Source of the DNA: Streblospio benedicti
Taxonomy: Eukaryota; Annelida; Polychaeta; Spionida; Spionidae
Assembly (NCBI GenBank): GCA_019095985.1
Contig: CM032665.1
Coordinates: 38,132,160-38,196,159 of the forward strand
Direction: 5' to 3'
Length of the DNA stretch: 64,000 nucleotides
The translations under genes were made by a program, and so were the position numbers. Position 1 is the stretch's first letter. Each line of letters begins with the position of its first letter. Below, in pieces: positions 1-11,700 of the stretch. A model generated the notes under the pieces. The model saw only the letters and a list, made by a program, of their open reading frames with translations, was not told the DNA's origin and made no database searches.

Positions 1-226
1 CATGTGCAGCGTGGGGTATTATTCTCCATCACCACGCACTGGCCGTGTGTACAAGGGCCAGGCGAGCAGATATCTGTAAAACATTCGCGGATTGATTTTA
101 CTCATGTAAAGCTGCACATAATGCAAAGATATCTCTCTGGAAAGGAATGACGAATGTGTTCTGTGCAATTAAATCTGTCTTATGAAAAGGCACAAAGTAT
201 TCCAATAGGGCAAGACTTATACGCAC

Positions 227-340
227 CTATCTCACAATGGGTACCCAGGAAGCCAAGGGTGCATTGACAGTCGTATCCATTCGTCAGATCCACGCAGGCT
301 GCGTCATTGAGGCAGGGTGAAGACGCGCACTCCAGGATGT
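227..340 (-). CDS. EGF gene exon 8: EGF domain 4, calcium-binding type
   Basis: Starts DILECASSPCLNDAACVD and ends CTLGFLGTHCEI. The C-x-D-x4-Y-x-C-x-C pattern fits the Asp/Asn beta-hydroxylation consensus, and DILEC fits the calcium-binding start. Same length and phase as exon 6, so the two probably arose by duplication. Donor GTGCGT leads to an exon left of the window. Confidence 0.92.
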
Positions 341-3300
341 CTGTAAGAACACAGGTGGGCAGGGCATGAGCAGCATGGGGGCACATTATCTTAGGTGTAA
401 GCTACATTTTGTGTAAAGTAGACACTGATGATGACATTGCTAGACTTTTCAACAAATTAAACAAATCGATTGTCCTTATTATTTGACCACTAACGTGTTT
501 CATTAATGTTCTCACACTCATTTATTAATGTCTGTGCCTGTCGCCCTCTGCCTCCACTTGCCCATACATACATATCACTCAAGGCCCACCCCTGGTCTCA
601 GTGTGATCCTGACGCACTGAGCACCTGTCTGACCTATCGCCCTGTGATCCCATCTCTCTAAATGTCTACACATAGCCGTCAAGCCTCTCTGTTTACCTGT
701 GCTGCAGGTGGCCCCGGTCCAGCCGGCTTCACACGCGCAGCGCGCCGTGTTGTCTTTCGCCACCTCACACACGCCGTGCATGCATGGGCTGGGGTCACAA
801 ACGTCTGAAAATGTCCACCAAAGTCATACCGTGAGACACCTGTGGGGATCTGTTACTCCTAATTAGACCAAGAACTTGGCTATAAACACAATAAACTACA
901 CAATGTATTATTAGTAGCACCCGCAATTATTAAGTCCATGCTTTTCTCTACGAAGATTTTATAAACCACAAAAACGTGTGTAAGCTTTTGATAGTTATTT
1001 TGTAGAAGTAAATAGTATAAGATATTTGATGCCAGCGTTCAGTAGCCAGAATATACTTATGGTTGTCCAGTTCTATAAAATGATGCATCTAGTAGGTCTA
1101 CCTATTGCAATGTTTTTGTTGACTAAAATTCTACTTTTGCGATATTGTATATATGCCTTTACATGGATGTGGCAAATGTGTTTGAAAAAGATAATAAAAA
1201 TACTGTTGCATAGTTCAGAATTTCTTCGGCCATTTATTGCTCGACATATACTACAACGAATTGTAACACAGAACAAAAGTTATTTTCTCTATTAAACAAA
1301 AAAACAACCCACCTATCTCGCAATGTACACCCGAAAAGCCAAGCGGACAATTGCACGTGTAACGATTGGTGCGCTCTTGGCAGATCCCATTATTCTGGCA
1401 GGGGGTGGAAGCACACTCTAGAATATCTGAAACGGCCACACTTACCCATGGATTAAAACTACAGTCATACAACCAATGAACACATGAATGGTGAGTGGTG
1501 TGTACATTGACAGCCATATTTGAACTAAACTAAACCATACATGTATATGTTGATTGTCTGCCATCACACATTTGTCCGATGGCCCAAGTCACAGTGATAT
1601 CATGGTATGTCATGTATGTGTTTAGGAATAACGCTGTTTGATTTGGTCACATATCATTGAATCGTGTTGGGTGAACATTAAAGCATAATACAATTTTAAC
1701 GAAAGGTAACGCAGGAATAGACATATAGGTAGTAGGCCTACACAGCATGTAGCCAACACCATAAGCCATATAACCGACCGCTAGTATTGCTACATAAACC
1801 TTTAAGGTTGGCAATGCATGAATACACAATGATACATAGTGCAATAACAATGCATGTGGATACAAGACAATTAGCGTATAGACATACGAACGATATATGT
1901 TGTATGTCCATACATGCACAGACAGTACCCTCTGCCCGCCTAACATTCACTGAAGCAGTAGGGAATGTTAGCCAGGCGGTCTTGTCTACACAAATCGGTT
2001 GTCTTGCGAAACTCAAAACAGTAACACCTCCAACAAAGATCACTTGTTTTCTCCAACAACGTAAAGTGACACTCTTTAAACAGTTTTCATGCGTTTTTCC
2101 ACACAAGAAACTTTCAAAAAGCGGACACAAATCTTAAAAGCAGATCACTCAGAAGAAAATGCTACTGTCCGTCCACTCCTCACTTACAATATGGGCTAGT
2201 CCCGCACTAACCTTGATCACAGTTGGTGCCCTTCCAGCCCCTGTCGCACGTGCACGTGTACGTGTTCTGCTGCGTGGTGAACACGCCGTTGCACGTGCCA
2301 TGCTGGCACGGATCGGAGACGCACGCGTCTGCAAGCAACACAGTACACTATGGAATATTTCAACAGCAGCATTATATAGGATCTTAATTTCCAGTACTAC
2401 ACAGTAGGTTTACCTTTTCCCCATTTAAAATGTTCCCTTTTCATCTTACATCTGCATATCTCACTATTTTACCGCACGGTTTACATCACCCCATTCTTAC
2501 ACCTATGTAAATACCATATATGGGGTACTTCTTTTTTCTCTGCAAATAAGCTATTATATTATCATCTTCCAGCGCAGTACATTCGTTTACTACATTACCT
2601 GCGCACGTGGACACCGTAGCGGGCACGGATATGCCGAGGAAGCCCTCCTTCCAGCAGGAGGACGGCAGCCCGGCCGGCGACTTGGTCGTGGCGTCACAGA
2701 AAAAGGAGGAGAACGGCAGGCACGACACGGCTGGAACAGTGTGCGATAATGGAGGTGCCGCAGGCAGCGAGGTACTCAATGATACCATGTAAGCCATGCA
2801 TAATGTGATTGGTCAGCAGACCCACGCTCACTACATCTCTATCTACATCTACTATATAATATAAGTATAAGTATTGCTTCCGATGTATTGCTTCACTTTT
2901 TCACGTAGTCTCCTACCCTTTGTCAAACCCTGAAATCGGCTTGGTAGAACTAGCTGTCAAACTCCCAAGCACGCCAACCAACATGCTGCATACGCACAAA
3001 ATTCATACCTCGTTTTGCAGATATTATATTCATAGATATTACGGTTTGAATTGAACAGTACATTGCAAACTAAAACAACTACTCACAGCTATATTGCACC
3101 CATCTGTTGACGTTGAAGATGTTGTCGCGGTAGAAGTATAGGTACTGGCTGCGCAGCTTGTGGCGGTAGCGCGGCCGCTGCCCGTCGCCGGCACAGTCCG
3201 TCAGCGTGTCGTCCACCAGGTACTCACCGTTGGCCAGGTGGTTAGGGTCCTGGGTGCGGAAAGCCACGCACGCGGGCGCGGTCTCGCCTGCAGAGAACGG

Positions 3301-4627
3301 GAGGGTGTGTCATGCCCATTTGGTTGTATATACAAGTATAAGTTAGCGAATACTAGCTATGATTCTATCGATCAGTACATATCTTAAGGCTTTCGAAACA
3401 ACGTGTGGATGTTCACTGAAGCATGCATATCCTTCATTTGAGCCAGATTATTGTCTTTGAACACATATGCACAATATTTGAATTATTTTTGAATAATGAA
3501 CTTTTGTAAGTATACTGAAAACCATCTGACAATAGCTGAAACAATTTTCTAACTGTAGCACACGTATTTCCTGTAGTTTCCCATCTAAAACTAAAGTAAA
3601 TTGACTGTTTTGCACTTGCACACGCAACGTACCCCATACACCAGCACCATGAAAACGTGGTGGCGATCGTATACACAATATTTACCATCCAAACAATATT
3701 CGTTTCTATAAGGATAGTGGTTATGAAATAAACATTTTATATACTTCTCATGACGGGGAACACGGGACATACATTGTCATACAACTTTATGCGCATTGAT
3801 ATCTGATGAACATTGAAAAGTAAACTCATGGACTTTGATAATCCATTACAGGTGAAAAATCGAAATTCGACAACGAATATTCAACATGCATATAAGTTCA
3901 CGGATTGCCGCAATTTTACACGTTTCTGTTGCTCTTACCTCCCGTCTGGCGTTTCACCCTGGCGACTTCTTTCACCCCACCGGCGGGGTTCTTGTCATTA
4001 TGCAGCGCCTCGTAGCGGGCGAGAGCCTCGTGGATGAGCTGGCGGTACTTCTGCGACTGCTCCGACTTGTTCATGGTGCCGCTGCCGGGAGCCCCGCCCG
4101 CTGCCTGCAGCGGAGGAAACTGGGTCAAACTATGTTCTTGTTAATAAAGGGCGCCGGAACAGTCAGTGTATTGTAGCAATTATTATAGATTTATAGATAT
4201 CACCCGGAGGTTTTCTTCAGACGTGGGGTCATGTTTTCTTTTTATTATTTTTATCGTCTACCGCACAGCAATTTGTCAGTGATTACTTTTTACCATAAGA
4301 GTGCCTAGTTGGGGTTTTCGTGTTATGCTTCTATGGATTGAGAATTTTAACATGATAATAAAGAAGGTTGAATAAAGAAATATATCGTTATAACACACAT
4401 TTCCCCCTATCTAGACGCAAACCTGAGAAAGCATATTTCATGGAAACTCAACTCTATCATTAAATTTCACCATAAAAAAGAAATAAGATAAAACAACATT
4501 AGGTAAAAAGGAAGAAAGATAACAGAAATTTTACTGGGAAATCTTCAAAAATGTCAATACTCACGGACACAGTGATGAAGGCGACATATCCGACAATCAC
4601 CAGCATCACTAGCAGCCATCTGTACAT
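227..4627 (-). CDS. Secreted or type II membrane protein with EGF repeats, 5' part of the gene (8 exons, runs off the left edge)
   Basis: Eight exons join in phase on the minus strand: 4627-4565, 4104-3939, 3287-3087, 2730-2599, 2328-2212, 1426-1313, 804-697 and 340-227, giving 338 codons before the window ends. Residues 1-21 are a hydrophobic N-terminus after a short basic start, best read as a signal peptide; the alternative upstream ATG at 4693 in the same frame would give a longer cytoplasmic tail and a type II membrane topology. Residues 22-187 hold a Gly/Pro linker, a Lys-rich helix-like stretch and a Cys-containing region that I do not recognise. Residues 188-338 are four EGF domains, each with six cysteines and each on its own phase 1-1 exon, the arrangement expected from exon shuffling. 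Such proteins act outside the cell as adhesion, matrix or ligand molecules. The 3' end, and so any membrane anchor or further EGF domains, lies beyond base 1. The splice model is firm; the precise family is not. Confidence 0.85.
697..804 (-). CDS. EGF gene exon 7: EGF domain 3
   Basis: CDPSPCMHGVCEV then CACEAGWTGATC; six cysteines, 35 full codons, phase 1-1, donor GTAAAC, acceptor TTTTCAG. No calcium-binding signature, as in domain 1. The repeats alternate between non-calcium (1, 3) and DILEC-type (2, 4) forms. Confidence 0.9.
1313..1426 (-). CDS. EGF gene exon 6: EGF domain 2
   Basis: Starts DILECASTPCQNNGIC and ends with CNCPLGFSGVHCEI; six cysteines. The DxxEC start resembles calcium-binding EGF, but the C-Q-E position where family members carry the hydroxylated Asp/Asn is Glu here. 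Phase 1-1 exon, donor GTGGGT. Confidence 0.92.
2212..2328 (-). CDS. EGF gene exon 5: EGF domain 1
   Basis: Single EGF domain on a phase 1-1 exon: DPCQHGTC, then TYTCTCDRGWKGTNC gives the six-cysteine pattern with the aromatic and Gly of the C-terminal hairpin. The acceptor is TTGCTTGCAG and the donor GTTAGT. The start lacks the DxxE calcium-binding form. Confidence 0.9.
2599..2730 (-). CDS. EGF gene exon 4: Cys-rich segment before the EGF repeats
   Basis: Acceptor ending TGTTCCAG, donor GTAATG, phase 1 to 1, 43 full codons. Four cysteines appear in a C-x10-C-x13-C-x15-C arrangement, unlike an EGF domain. It joins in frame with exon 3 and with EGF 1. Confidence 0.75.
3087..3287 (-). CDS. EGF gene exon 3: Cys-containing N-terminal region
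   Basis: Acceptor TTCTCTGCAG, donor GTGAGT, phase 1 to 1. It encodes 66 full codons with two cysteines and many aromatic and basic residues near the end (YRHKLRSQYLYFYRDN). I do not recognise the domain. Together with exon 4 it forms a region of about 110 residues ahead of the EGF repeats. Confidence 0.75.
3939..4104 (-). CDS. EGF gene exon 2: linker and charged helix
   Basis: Acceptor TTTCCTCCGCTGCAG, donor GTAAGA, entering in phase 0 and leaving in phase 1. It encodes 55 residues: a Gly/Ala/Pro linker, then a Lys/Glu/Gln-rich predicted helix containing QKYRQLIHEALARYEAL and a basic KEVARVKRQ segment. No cysteines. The KRQ could be a proprotein-convertase-like site, but this is only inference. 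Confidence 0.75.
4565..4627 (-). CDS. EGF gene exon 1: signal peptide or signal anchor
   Basis: 21 codons starting MYRWLLVMLVIVGYVAF, followed by donor GTGAGT, phase 0. The ATG has A at -3. An in-frame ATG at 4691-4693 has a poor context (T at -3) but would add 22 mostly basic residues. A Val-x-Ala-type cleavage site just across the exon 1/2 junction favours a cleaved signal peptide. Confidence 0.75.
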
Positions 4628-4693
4628 TTTGTACTTTGGTTTACAAAGGTTAACAACGAGTCTATTACCGAATAATCTCGTCTTACGACACAT

Positions 4694-5978
4694 ATAGCTT
4701 AACGTTCACGTCTAGATTGTTGTGTGATACAGTCCCAAATGAGTATAAGTTGCCTTCGTCAGTGAAATAAATATGTGAAGAAAAAGCACAACAACATTAG
4801 TTCGGCTTCACTGACCATCGTCTGATGACTGTGCGATGTAAGGCCTCATGTTGACAACTCGTTGAGAAAACTGCGCACATATATAGTGAACTCTAAAAGA
4901 CCCTCTTTAGACGAAATCCTAATCGCAAAGTTCACATGTTACTTTCTCGATAATCTGCTCAAACACGGGCAATGTTGCAAATTGCAAAGTGGTCAATATA
5001 CGCAAGTTTCACCGTCCAGAATTCGAGCGTCACCAGTGGTGTGACTTCCGGGCACAATGTTTTTTTTCATATATCTTTTTTTGTCAGTGTCTGTTATAAT
5101 GGCCATTTCGTGACCAAGGAGCGTGAGAACAACCAAATAGCCAGTGGCTAGTGGTCACTTAACTCCACAGTCGAATATTTTAGAGGTAACTGTCTTTACC
5201 ACTGATCACACCAAAATGGTTTTCTTAGAAAGTCTCAATATAAATTTTGGTTTGCAATGTCCAGCCAATATGCTTAATGGACTTTGACAATTATACTACT
5301 AGAATTTAGGTGGTTCCCTTGGTAAAAAATGTCAACGGTGAAAAAAAACACACCTATGGAATGTATGTTATTTTAACAATAGCATCTATTGGCTTAATGA
5401 GTAAGAAGAAAGGAGAAGAGAAGAAATGAGAGCTGAAAAAGAAAAGTTCGGGATTTTTCACCCATGGTATTTAGGCCTACTAGAAATTAGTCACTTGATG
5501 ATTGAGTTGAGACCTGGGTATTGTGCAGGCATATGTAAAACATTGCACACCATGGCCTTCTTTACTTTCAATACTACACAAGAACCTAGCCTTTATCCAA
5601 TGAAACATTGCAAAACTCCACGTATAATGGTGCCCTTGTCCCTGAACCCCTCACGGAACGCTCAACATTGACGATGGAAGTATTTATTTTATAGTGTCTT
5701 GTCTCATTGGCTCATTCGCCCCAATGAATACCTTCAACTATTGCTTGCATGATGGGTAAAGCTAGCCAGAATAAACCTCAAAAAGCAATGTTTATTGGGA
5801 AAAATATACACGAACAATCTACAATTCCATGGGCACCGTAGATGTATAGTGACATATTTGGCCGTGGTTGCAGGGCAGACGTGGTCATTTTCAGACGTGC
5901 CTATATAATCTGTATATCATGGCACACAAACAGACTAGCCACGGTATACGTATTGTGCATTACCAATTGGTCTGTTGT
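4694..5978. other. Intergenic DNA upstream of the EGF gene
   Basis: AT-rich sequence that should hold the 5' untranslated region and promoter of the minus-strand EGF gene. I see no clear TATA box, coding exon or named repeat. Confidence 0.5.
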
Positions 5979-7308
5979 GATGCCTTGGTCATAGCGTCAC
6001 TATCTGTATGCTATACAGCCCTTCCTTTGTCGGAAAACATTTATAAGGATGTGTGTCTATGTGTTTGTCCTTGTCGATTGCATTTAGCGTTCGTGCGAGA
6101 CACTCAAGCAGTACAAGAAAGACTATGATTGATCACATGTGCAGATATCAAATACATGTATATTAGACTGGTCGGGATTCGGAAATTCATTAGTTTACAT
6201 GTGCGCTCTCAATGTGCATAGCATGCATTGCATGCACGTATTTCACGTTAAACATTGCAAAACTTCGATTCCTATGCTACCAGCAAAGGCGTCCAGGGGA
6301 AAAATTAACCAAGATCCAAACAACAATGCGCCACTTATTTTTTTCCTTGTGTAAACAGTGATCCATCCGCGGCCACTAGACAGGTTGTCATAACACGCTG
6401 TAGTATTTACACATAAACACCGTGAGGCTGATGGGACTGTGTGCATCTACAAATAGTGGCGACGGAAGAAAAAAATACACACTAATGATGCATAAACGCT
6501 CAACGGAAGACTTTCAATAAATCATAATTAGTATTTGCATTTTTGTCTTTATCTAATCTAGTTATATATACATAGTAATGTATTTAAAACATGCACGATT
6601 TTATATAGATGTTCCTGGACAATATTAAATCACATATATGTACACGAGCAAACAATGGTGGAATACATAAGCTCTATCTCTTAAACGTCAACCAAGCATT
6701 TAACTCCTTCTTGATGGTAAATGTATCTTCTCCAAGGGCCTTCATCCATATTGCTTTAGTGAACTTGTGTCCATGGGGTGTCAGTGCCCCAGCGTTTATA
6801 AGTACATACTATTGGGATTAAACTCAAGCAGATAGGCGGAGACGCTGCCCGATAAATGTCTGGTGAGGGGAGTGTCGGGCCGACTATGGCAGACAATTCT
6901 GTATTTGTACTAAGGTATCGTTACTGTTTGCCTTTTTGATAAATTGGCGATTGTTTTTCGCGTGCATAACATACAAACATTGTTTATCCTTTAACATGGC
7001 TATTTAGCAGAATAAGAGTAGAATTATACAGAAACGGCGAGACCAAAACCTCAGTAGTCTACCCCACCATATATCAATTACCCGTTTTGGACATCACCCA
7101 TTCGACCTGGAAGTGTTTGTGTGGGGTGTACTTGTGGATACTATTGATGGATGGAGGGCAAAATGTGAATACGACAGAGATGAAATAGACACAGGAATCT
7201 TACTGAAAGTAAATATTCAATTTCATATGTACATTGGCATAACGTAATAGGTTTTCTTGTTTATTCTAAAATTTAAAGTGACCTTCTTTTTCATGGGCTA
7301 GTTTTTTT
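5979..7308. repeat. Left copy of a direct duplication ending at gap 1
   Basis: 1,330 bases that align with 7409-8740 with scattered substitutions and one- to few-base indels. The copy ends exactly where the N run begins and its partner starts exactly after it, as expected from two overlapping allelic contigs. Short open frames inside are disrupted by indels between copies, so no gene is called. Confidence 0.9.
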
Positions 7309-7408
7309 NNNNNNNNNNNNNNNNNNNNNNNNNNNNNNNNNNNNNNNNNNNNNNNNNNNNNNNNNNNNNNNNNNNNNNNNNNNNNNNNNNNNNNNNNNNN
7401 NNNNNNNN
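7309..7408. other. Assembly gap, 100 N
   Basis: Exactly 100 N, the conventional placeholder for a gap of unknown size. Confidence 0.99.
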
Positions 7409-8740
7409 GATACCTTGGTCATAGCGTCACTATCTGTATGCTATAAAGCCCTTCCTTTGTCTGAAAACATTTATAAGGATGTGTGTCTATGTGTTTGTCC
7501 TTGTCGATTGCATTTAGTGTTGGTGCGAGACACTCAAGCAGTACAAGAAAGACTCTGATTGATCACATGTGTAGATATCAAATATATTAGACTGGTCGGG
7601 ATTCGGAAATTCATTAGTTTACATGTGCGCTCTCAATGTGCATAGCATGCATTGCATGCAAGTATTTCACGTTAAACATTGCAAAACTTCGATTCCTATG
7701 CTACCAGCAAAGGCGTCCAGGGGAAAAATTAACCAAGATCCAAACAACAATGGACCACTTATTTTTTTCCTTGTGTAAACAGTGATCCATCAGCGGCCAC
7801 TAGACAGGTTGTCATAACACGCTGTAGTATTTACACATAAATACCGTGAGGCTGATGGGACTGTGTGCATCTACAAAAAGTGGCGACGGAAGAAAAAAAT
7901 ACACACTAATGATGCATAAACGCTCAACGGAAGGCTTTCAATAAATCATAATTAGTATTTGCATTTTTGTCTTTATCTAATCTAGTTATATATACATAGT
8001 AATGTATTTAAAACATGCACGATTTTATATACATGTTCCTGGACAATATTAAATCACATATATGTACACGAGCAAACAATGGTGGAATACATAAGCTCTA
8101 TCTCTTAAACGTCAACCAAGCATTTTAACTCCTTCTTGATGGTAAATGTATCTTCTCCAAGGGCCTTCATCATACTGCTTTAGTGAAGCGATGTCCATAG
8201 GGTGTCCAGTGCCCCAGCGTTTAAAAGTACATACTATTGGGATTAAACTCTAAGCAGATAGGCGGAGATGCGCTGCCCGATAAATGTCTGGTGAGGAGAG
8301 TGTTGGGCCGACCATGGCAGACAATTCTGTATTTGTACTAAGACATCGTTACTGTTTGCCTTTTTTTTTATAAATTGGCGATTGTTTCGCGTGCATAACA
8401 TACAAACATTGTTTATCCTTTAACATGGCTATTTAGCAGAATAAGAGTAGAATTATACAGAAACGGCAGAGACCAAAACCTCGGTAGTCTACACCACCAT
8501 ATATCAATTACCCGTTTTGGACATCACCCATTCGACCTGAAGTGTTTGTGTGGGTGTACTTGTGATACTATTGATGGATGGAGGGCCAAATGTGATTACA
8601 CGACAGAGATGAAATAGACACAGGAATCTTACTGAAAGTAAATATTCAATTTCATATGTACATTGGCATAACGTAATATAGGTTTTCTTGTTTATTCTAA
8701 AATTTAAAGTGACCTTCTTTTTTCATGGGCTAGTTTGTTT
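7409..8740. repeat. Right copy of the gap 1 duplication
   Basis: Begins at the first base after the gap and matches 5979-7308 to its last base, then continues into unique sequence. Likely the other allele of the same locus. Confidence 0.9.
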
Positions 8741-11700
8741 CATAGAGTGCAAAGAACCAAAGTATATAATACCGTTGCTTATACAGGCTATAAAGTTTGA
8801 TGCATTTTTAACAACATTATATTATAAGAACTGCAGCTGGTTGCACCACACATGGGTAGCTGGGTAGCACGGATATACTTCCACATATGCAGTTTTTAAG
8901 TCTGAAGCCGAAAAAACTGTAATGACTGATCTTATAGCAGAAATATGTACCTGTCCGCATGTTGATAGATTGAGAGCAAGAAACACAGGCTCAACGTATT
9001 AGGGGGGAAATTGCACGCAATAGGTGAACAGTGCAGACAGCTTTTGTTATAAATACCTATAGTTGTGTTGCAGTTTGGAATCTGTTTAAGTCTTTTATTT
9101 AGAGTGCAGTCACTTTGGCGTAGACATCGTTGCGTACACTTATCTACAACATTCATTGATTGCTTTATTCCATTTAGATCCGTATATGCTACACTTTAAT
9201 GTTTATAAAATTAACTAAACACAGCATATTATGTATACTTTTTAGTAGCTAGCAATGTAGAACACAATCCAAATTTTACAGGAGAATGACCATTAGAATC
9301 AATGGTCACTTAAAGATAAACTCATTTTAATGCAATCAATAAGCCTGTTAGCCAGATGGCAAGAGTTAGGAGACTAAAGACGCAGTATGATGGAAAATTC
9401 TACGTTTTAGTCGTCTACGACTCACGCCGTTTGTGTATACAAACGATAATTTCCGATATCATCAAAACCATCTCACAAGTGAACCTGGACCGTTCATCCT
9501 CATACATGGACTGTCTAAGTCGAGCCCAGTGGATCTTGGTAAATTTCCAGTTGATATGTTTTGTATTCTTCTGTAAATTAACTTTGTCATTGGTTGCAGA
9601 TATAAGAAACTCAACCATACACTGCTAGATTCAAAAACAAAACAACAACACGCGATTGGCGTATCGTATGATTACATTTCATTTTTAATGTCATCATTAC
9701 CTTTTAAATGATAAAACAGAAAAAGCTAAAAGCTAATAAAATGGTTTGAGAATCTTAAATTCAACATTATATGGTGTTAATCTTTGAACACTGCTCGATT
9801 GTCACAATTATAGTTCTTAGCCAAGGACTGAAATAGAGAAAAAGCTAGTCACGTTTAAGTAGGGTATTGAATAAGCTCTGCTCATTTTATATGAACGATA
9901 ACACCAACAGATCAGACACTATGGTTTCGTGCTCGTCTAGTATTTGACACATTCTAATCATTGAGAACTTGGACAAAACATCTACTGAAAACAGCATCTA
10001 CACGACCGGGGATCGGGGGGACACCATAAAATCCGCCATCAGATCCCATCAGTGGATCGCTGCCATTGCTCTCAGATCCATTCTGCCATGGATTGGCGCC
10101 TCGGGATCACCAGCCACCACCACAGTCTAGCCGACCATGGATCCGTGAGCAGTGGACCTGTGACGTAACAGTCACTTGGGGTGTCATCGAGGAGATGGAT
10201 CCATATTGGTGTCATGCTGGATTATACAATGTGATGGGACTGATTGGATTGTCACAAATAACTTTTAATTAGATAGTGCAAATTAGGTATAGTCAGTGAG
10301 TAAAATTAGCAATAGCCCCAACGGATTATGTGTTATATCTATAGTTTGCAGACACTATTTATGTTGGTTTTATCTTCAACGGAGTAGTGCCTACCGGATT
10401 GTGGACAATATTATTAGGGCGATAGGAGTAAGTCACATTGAATGGATAGTGTGTACATATATTCTAGTATTTCAGAAATAAGTTCTACAGATTAGGCGTA
10501 CATTAATAGCCACTGGTACATTATATAAAGCATCAGGAGTGCCAAAGCGTATTAGCAATGTTAATCACGCGGTGCTTGGTGCTCATTTGGGGTTTGGAAC
10601 CTATTAAGGTCCTAATGCAGTTACTGTAGTTGCATCTCTAGTCTATTTGGAGTTACACCGCGTTTGAAGTTGCAAACAGGTATGGTGGTGTGGTCCGTGC
10701 TTACATGTAGATGATTTAAAAGTCTTACCTATCCTGCATGAAAGTATCAACTATTTGTATGAAAATTATTTCCATTAAATCCATCTATTTGTTTTAGCAA
10801 ACACTCCCACATGTTGGACACGAACAGATACAGCAATGAAACATAATACAATTGATTGAGTGGTAATAAGGTGTTACCAGATACAATATTACTATAAGAA
10901 AGAAAATGGTGGCGGGTAGAGGGGAGTATATTTAAGTGTATCTCTAAATATAATTGGATTGTGCTTAATCTCTGTAAATGGCCCGCTATTCCTCTAATGG
11001 CTTTTAATTCTGGATCTGTTTTAGGTTATTATGTGTTAGGGTTTTTATTTACTGTTAATATTCTTATCACACAAACAATGTTCATCAAAATTCTCTACTT
11101 TCCTTTTTCCTATAGACTATGGATATGCGTAGAACAAAGGCAGAATCATCAAAAGCATTCTGAAGTTGTATAATGTGTGCTTTAACTTTTCACTGACACA
11201 GTAGTATCTGATCGTCGTTCTAATATGTATGCGCGGACAGGGCTATATGTAGATACAGAAGTCCCCAGCGGGGAGAAGAAGACTTGAGATATTGATCTCT
11301 GTGGCTGGCAATCGTCTAAGTGATAGTTGTGATTTCCCCAATGAGGTATTCTGTGCCACGCAGCAATGGAATTAGGGTGAGCATCGCATAGTATATAGAT
11401 GTCTGCTTGAAACGTGGCCGGCGGGGTTTGTGATGTGTGATTCAATGGGTGGGCAAGAGGGGCTATTACTGTCTAGTGAGAGAGATCATAGAGCAGGGAG
11501 TTTTAGATCAGTAACATACACGTGATATTCTGTGGGAAAATGATGAAATGTAAAATTATTAAACTCGTGTCTCCACTGCATTCATATCGAATGCTTTGAT
11601 CATATTTTAAAGAATTGCATCATGCTCTAGTAATTCATGAATATTCAATTAATTTCTAATCGACTTGTATTACATACAAGTTACGAAAGAACAGTAACGC

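Noticed and set aside
3434-3688. Two minus-strand frames in intron 2 of the EGF gene
   Set aside because: AT-rich, no good acceptor/donor pair, and exons 2 and 3 already join in phase without them.
9356-9628. 90-codon plus frame with a possible donor at its middle
   Set aside because: No acceptor, partner exon or recognisable motif.
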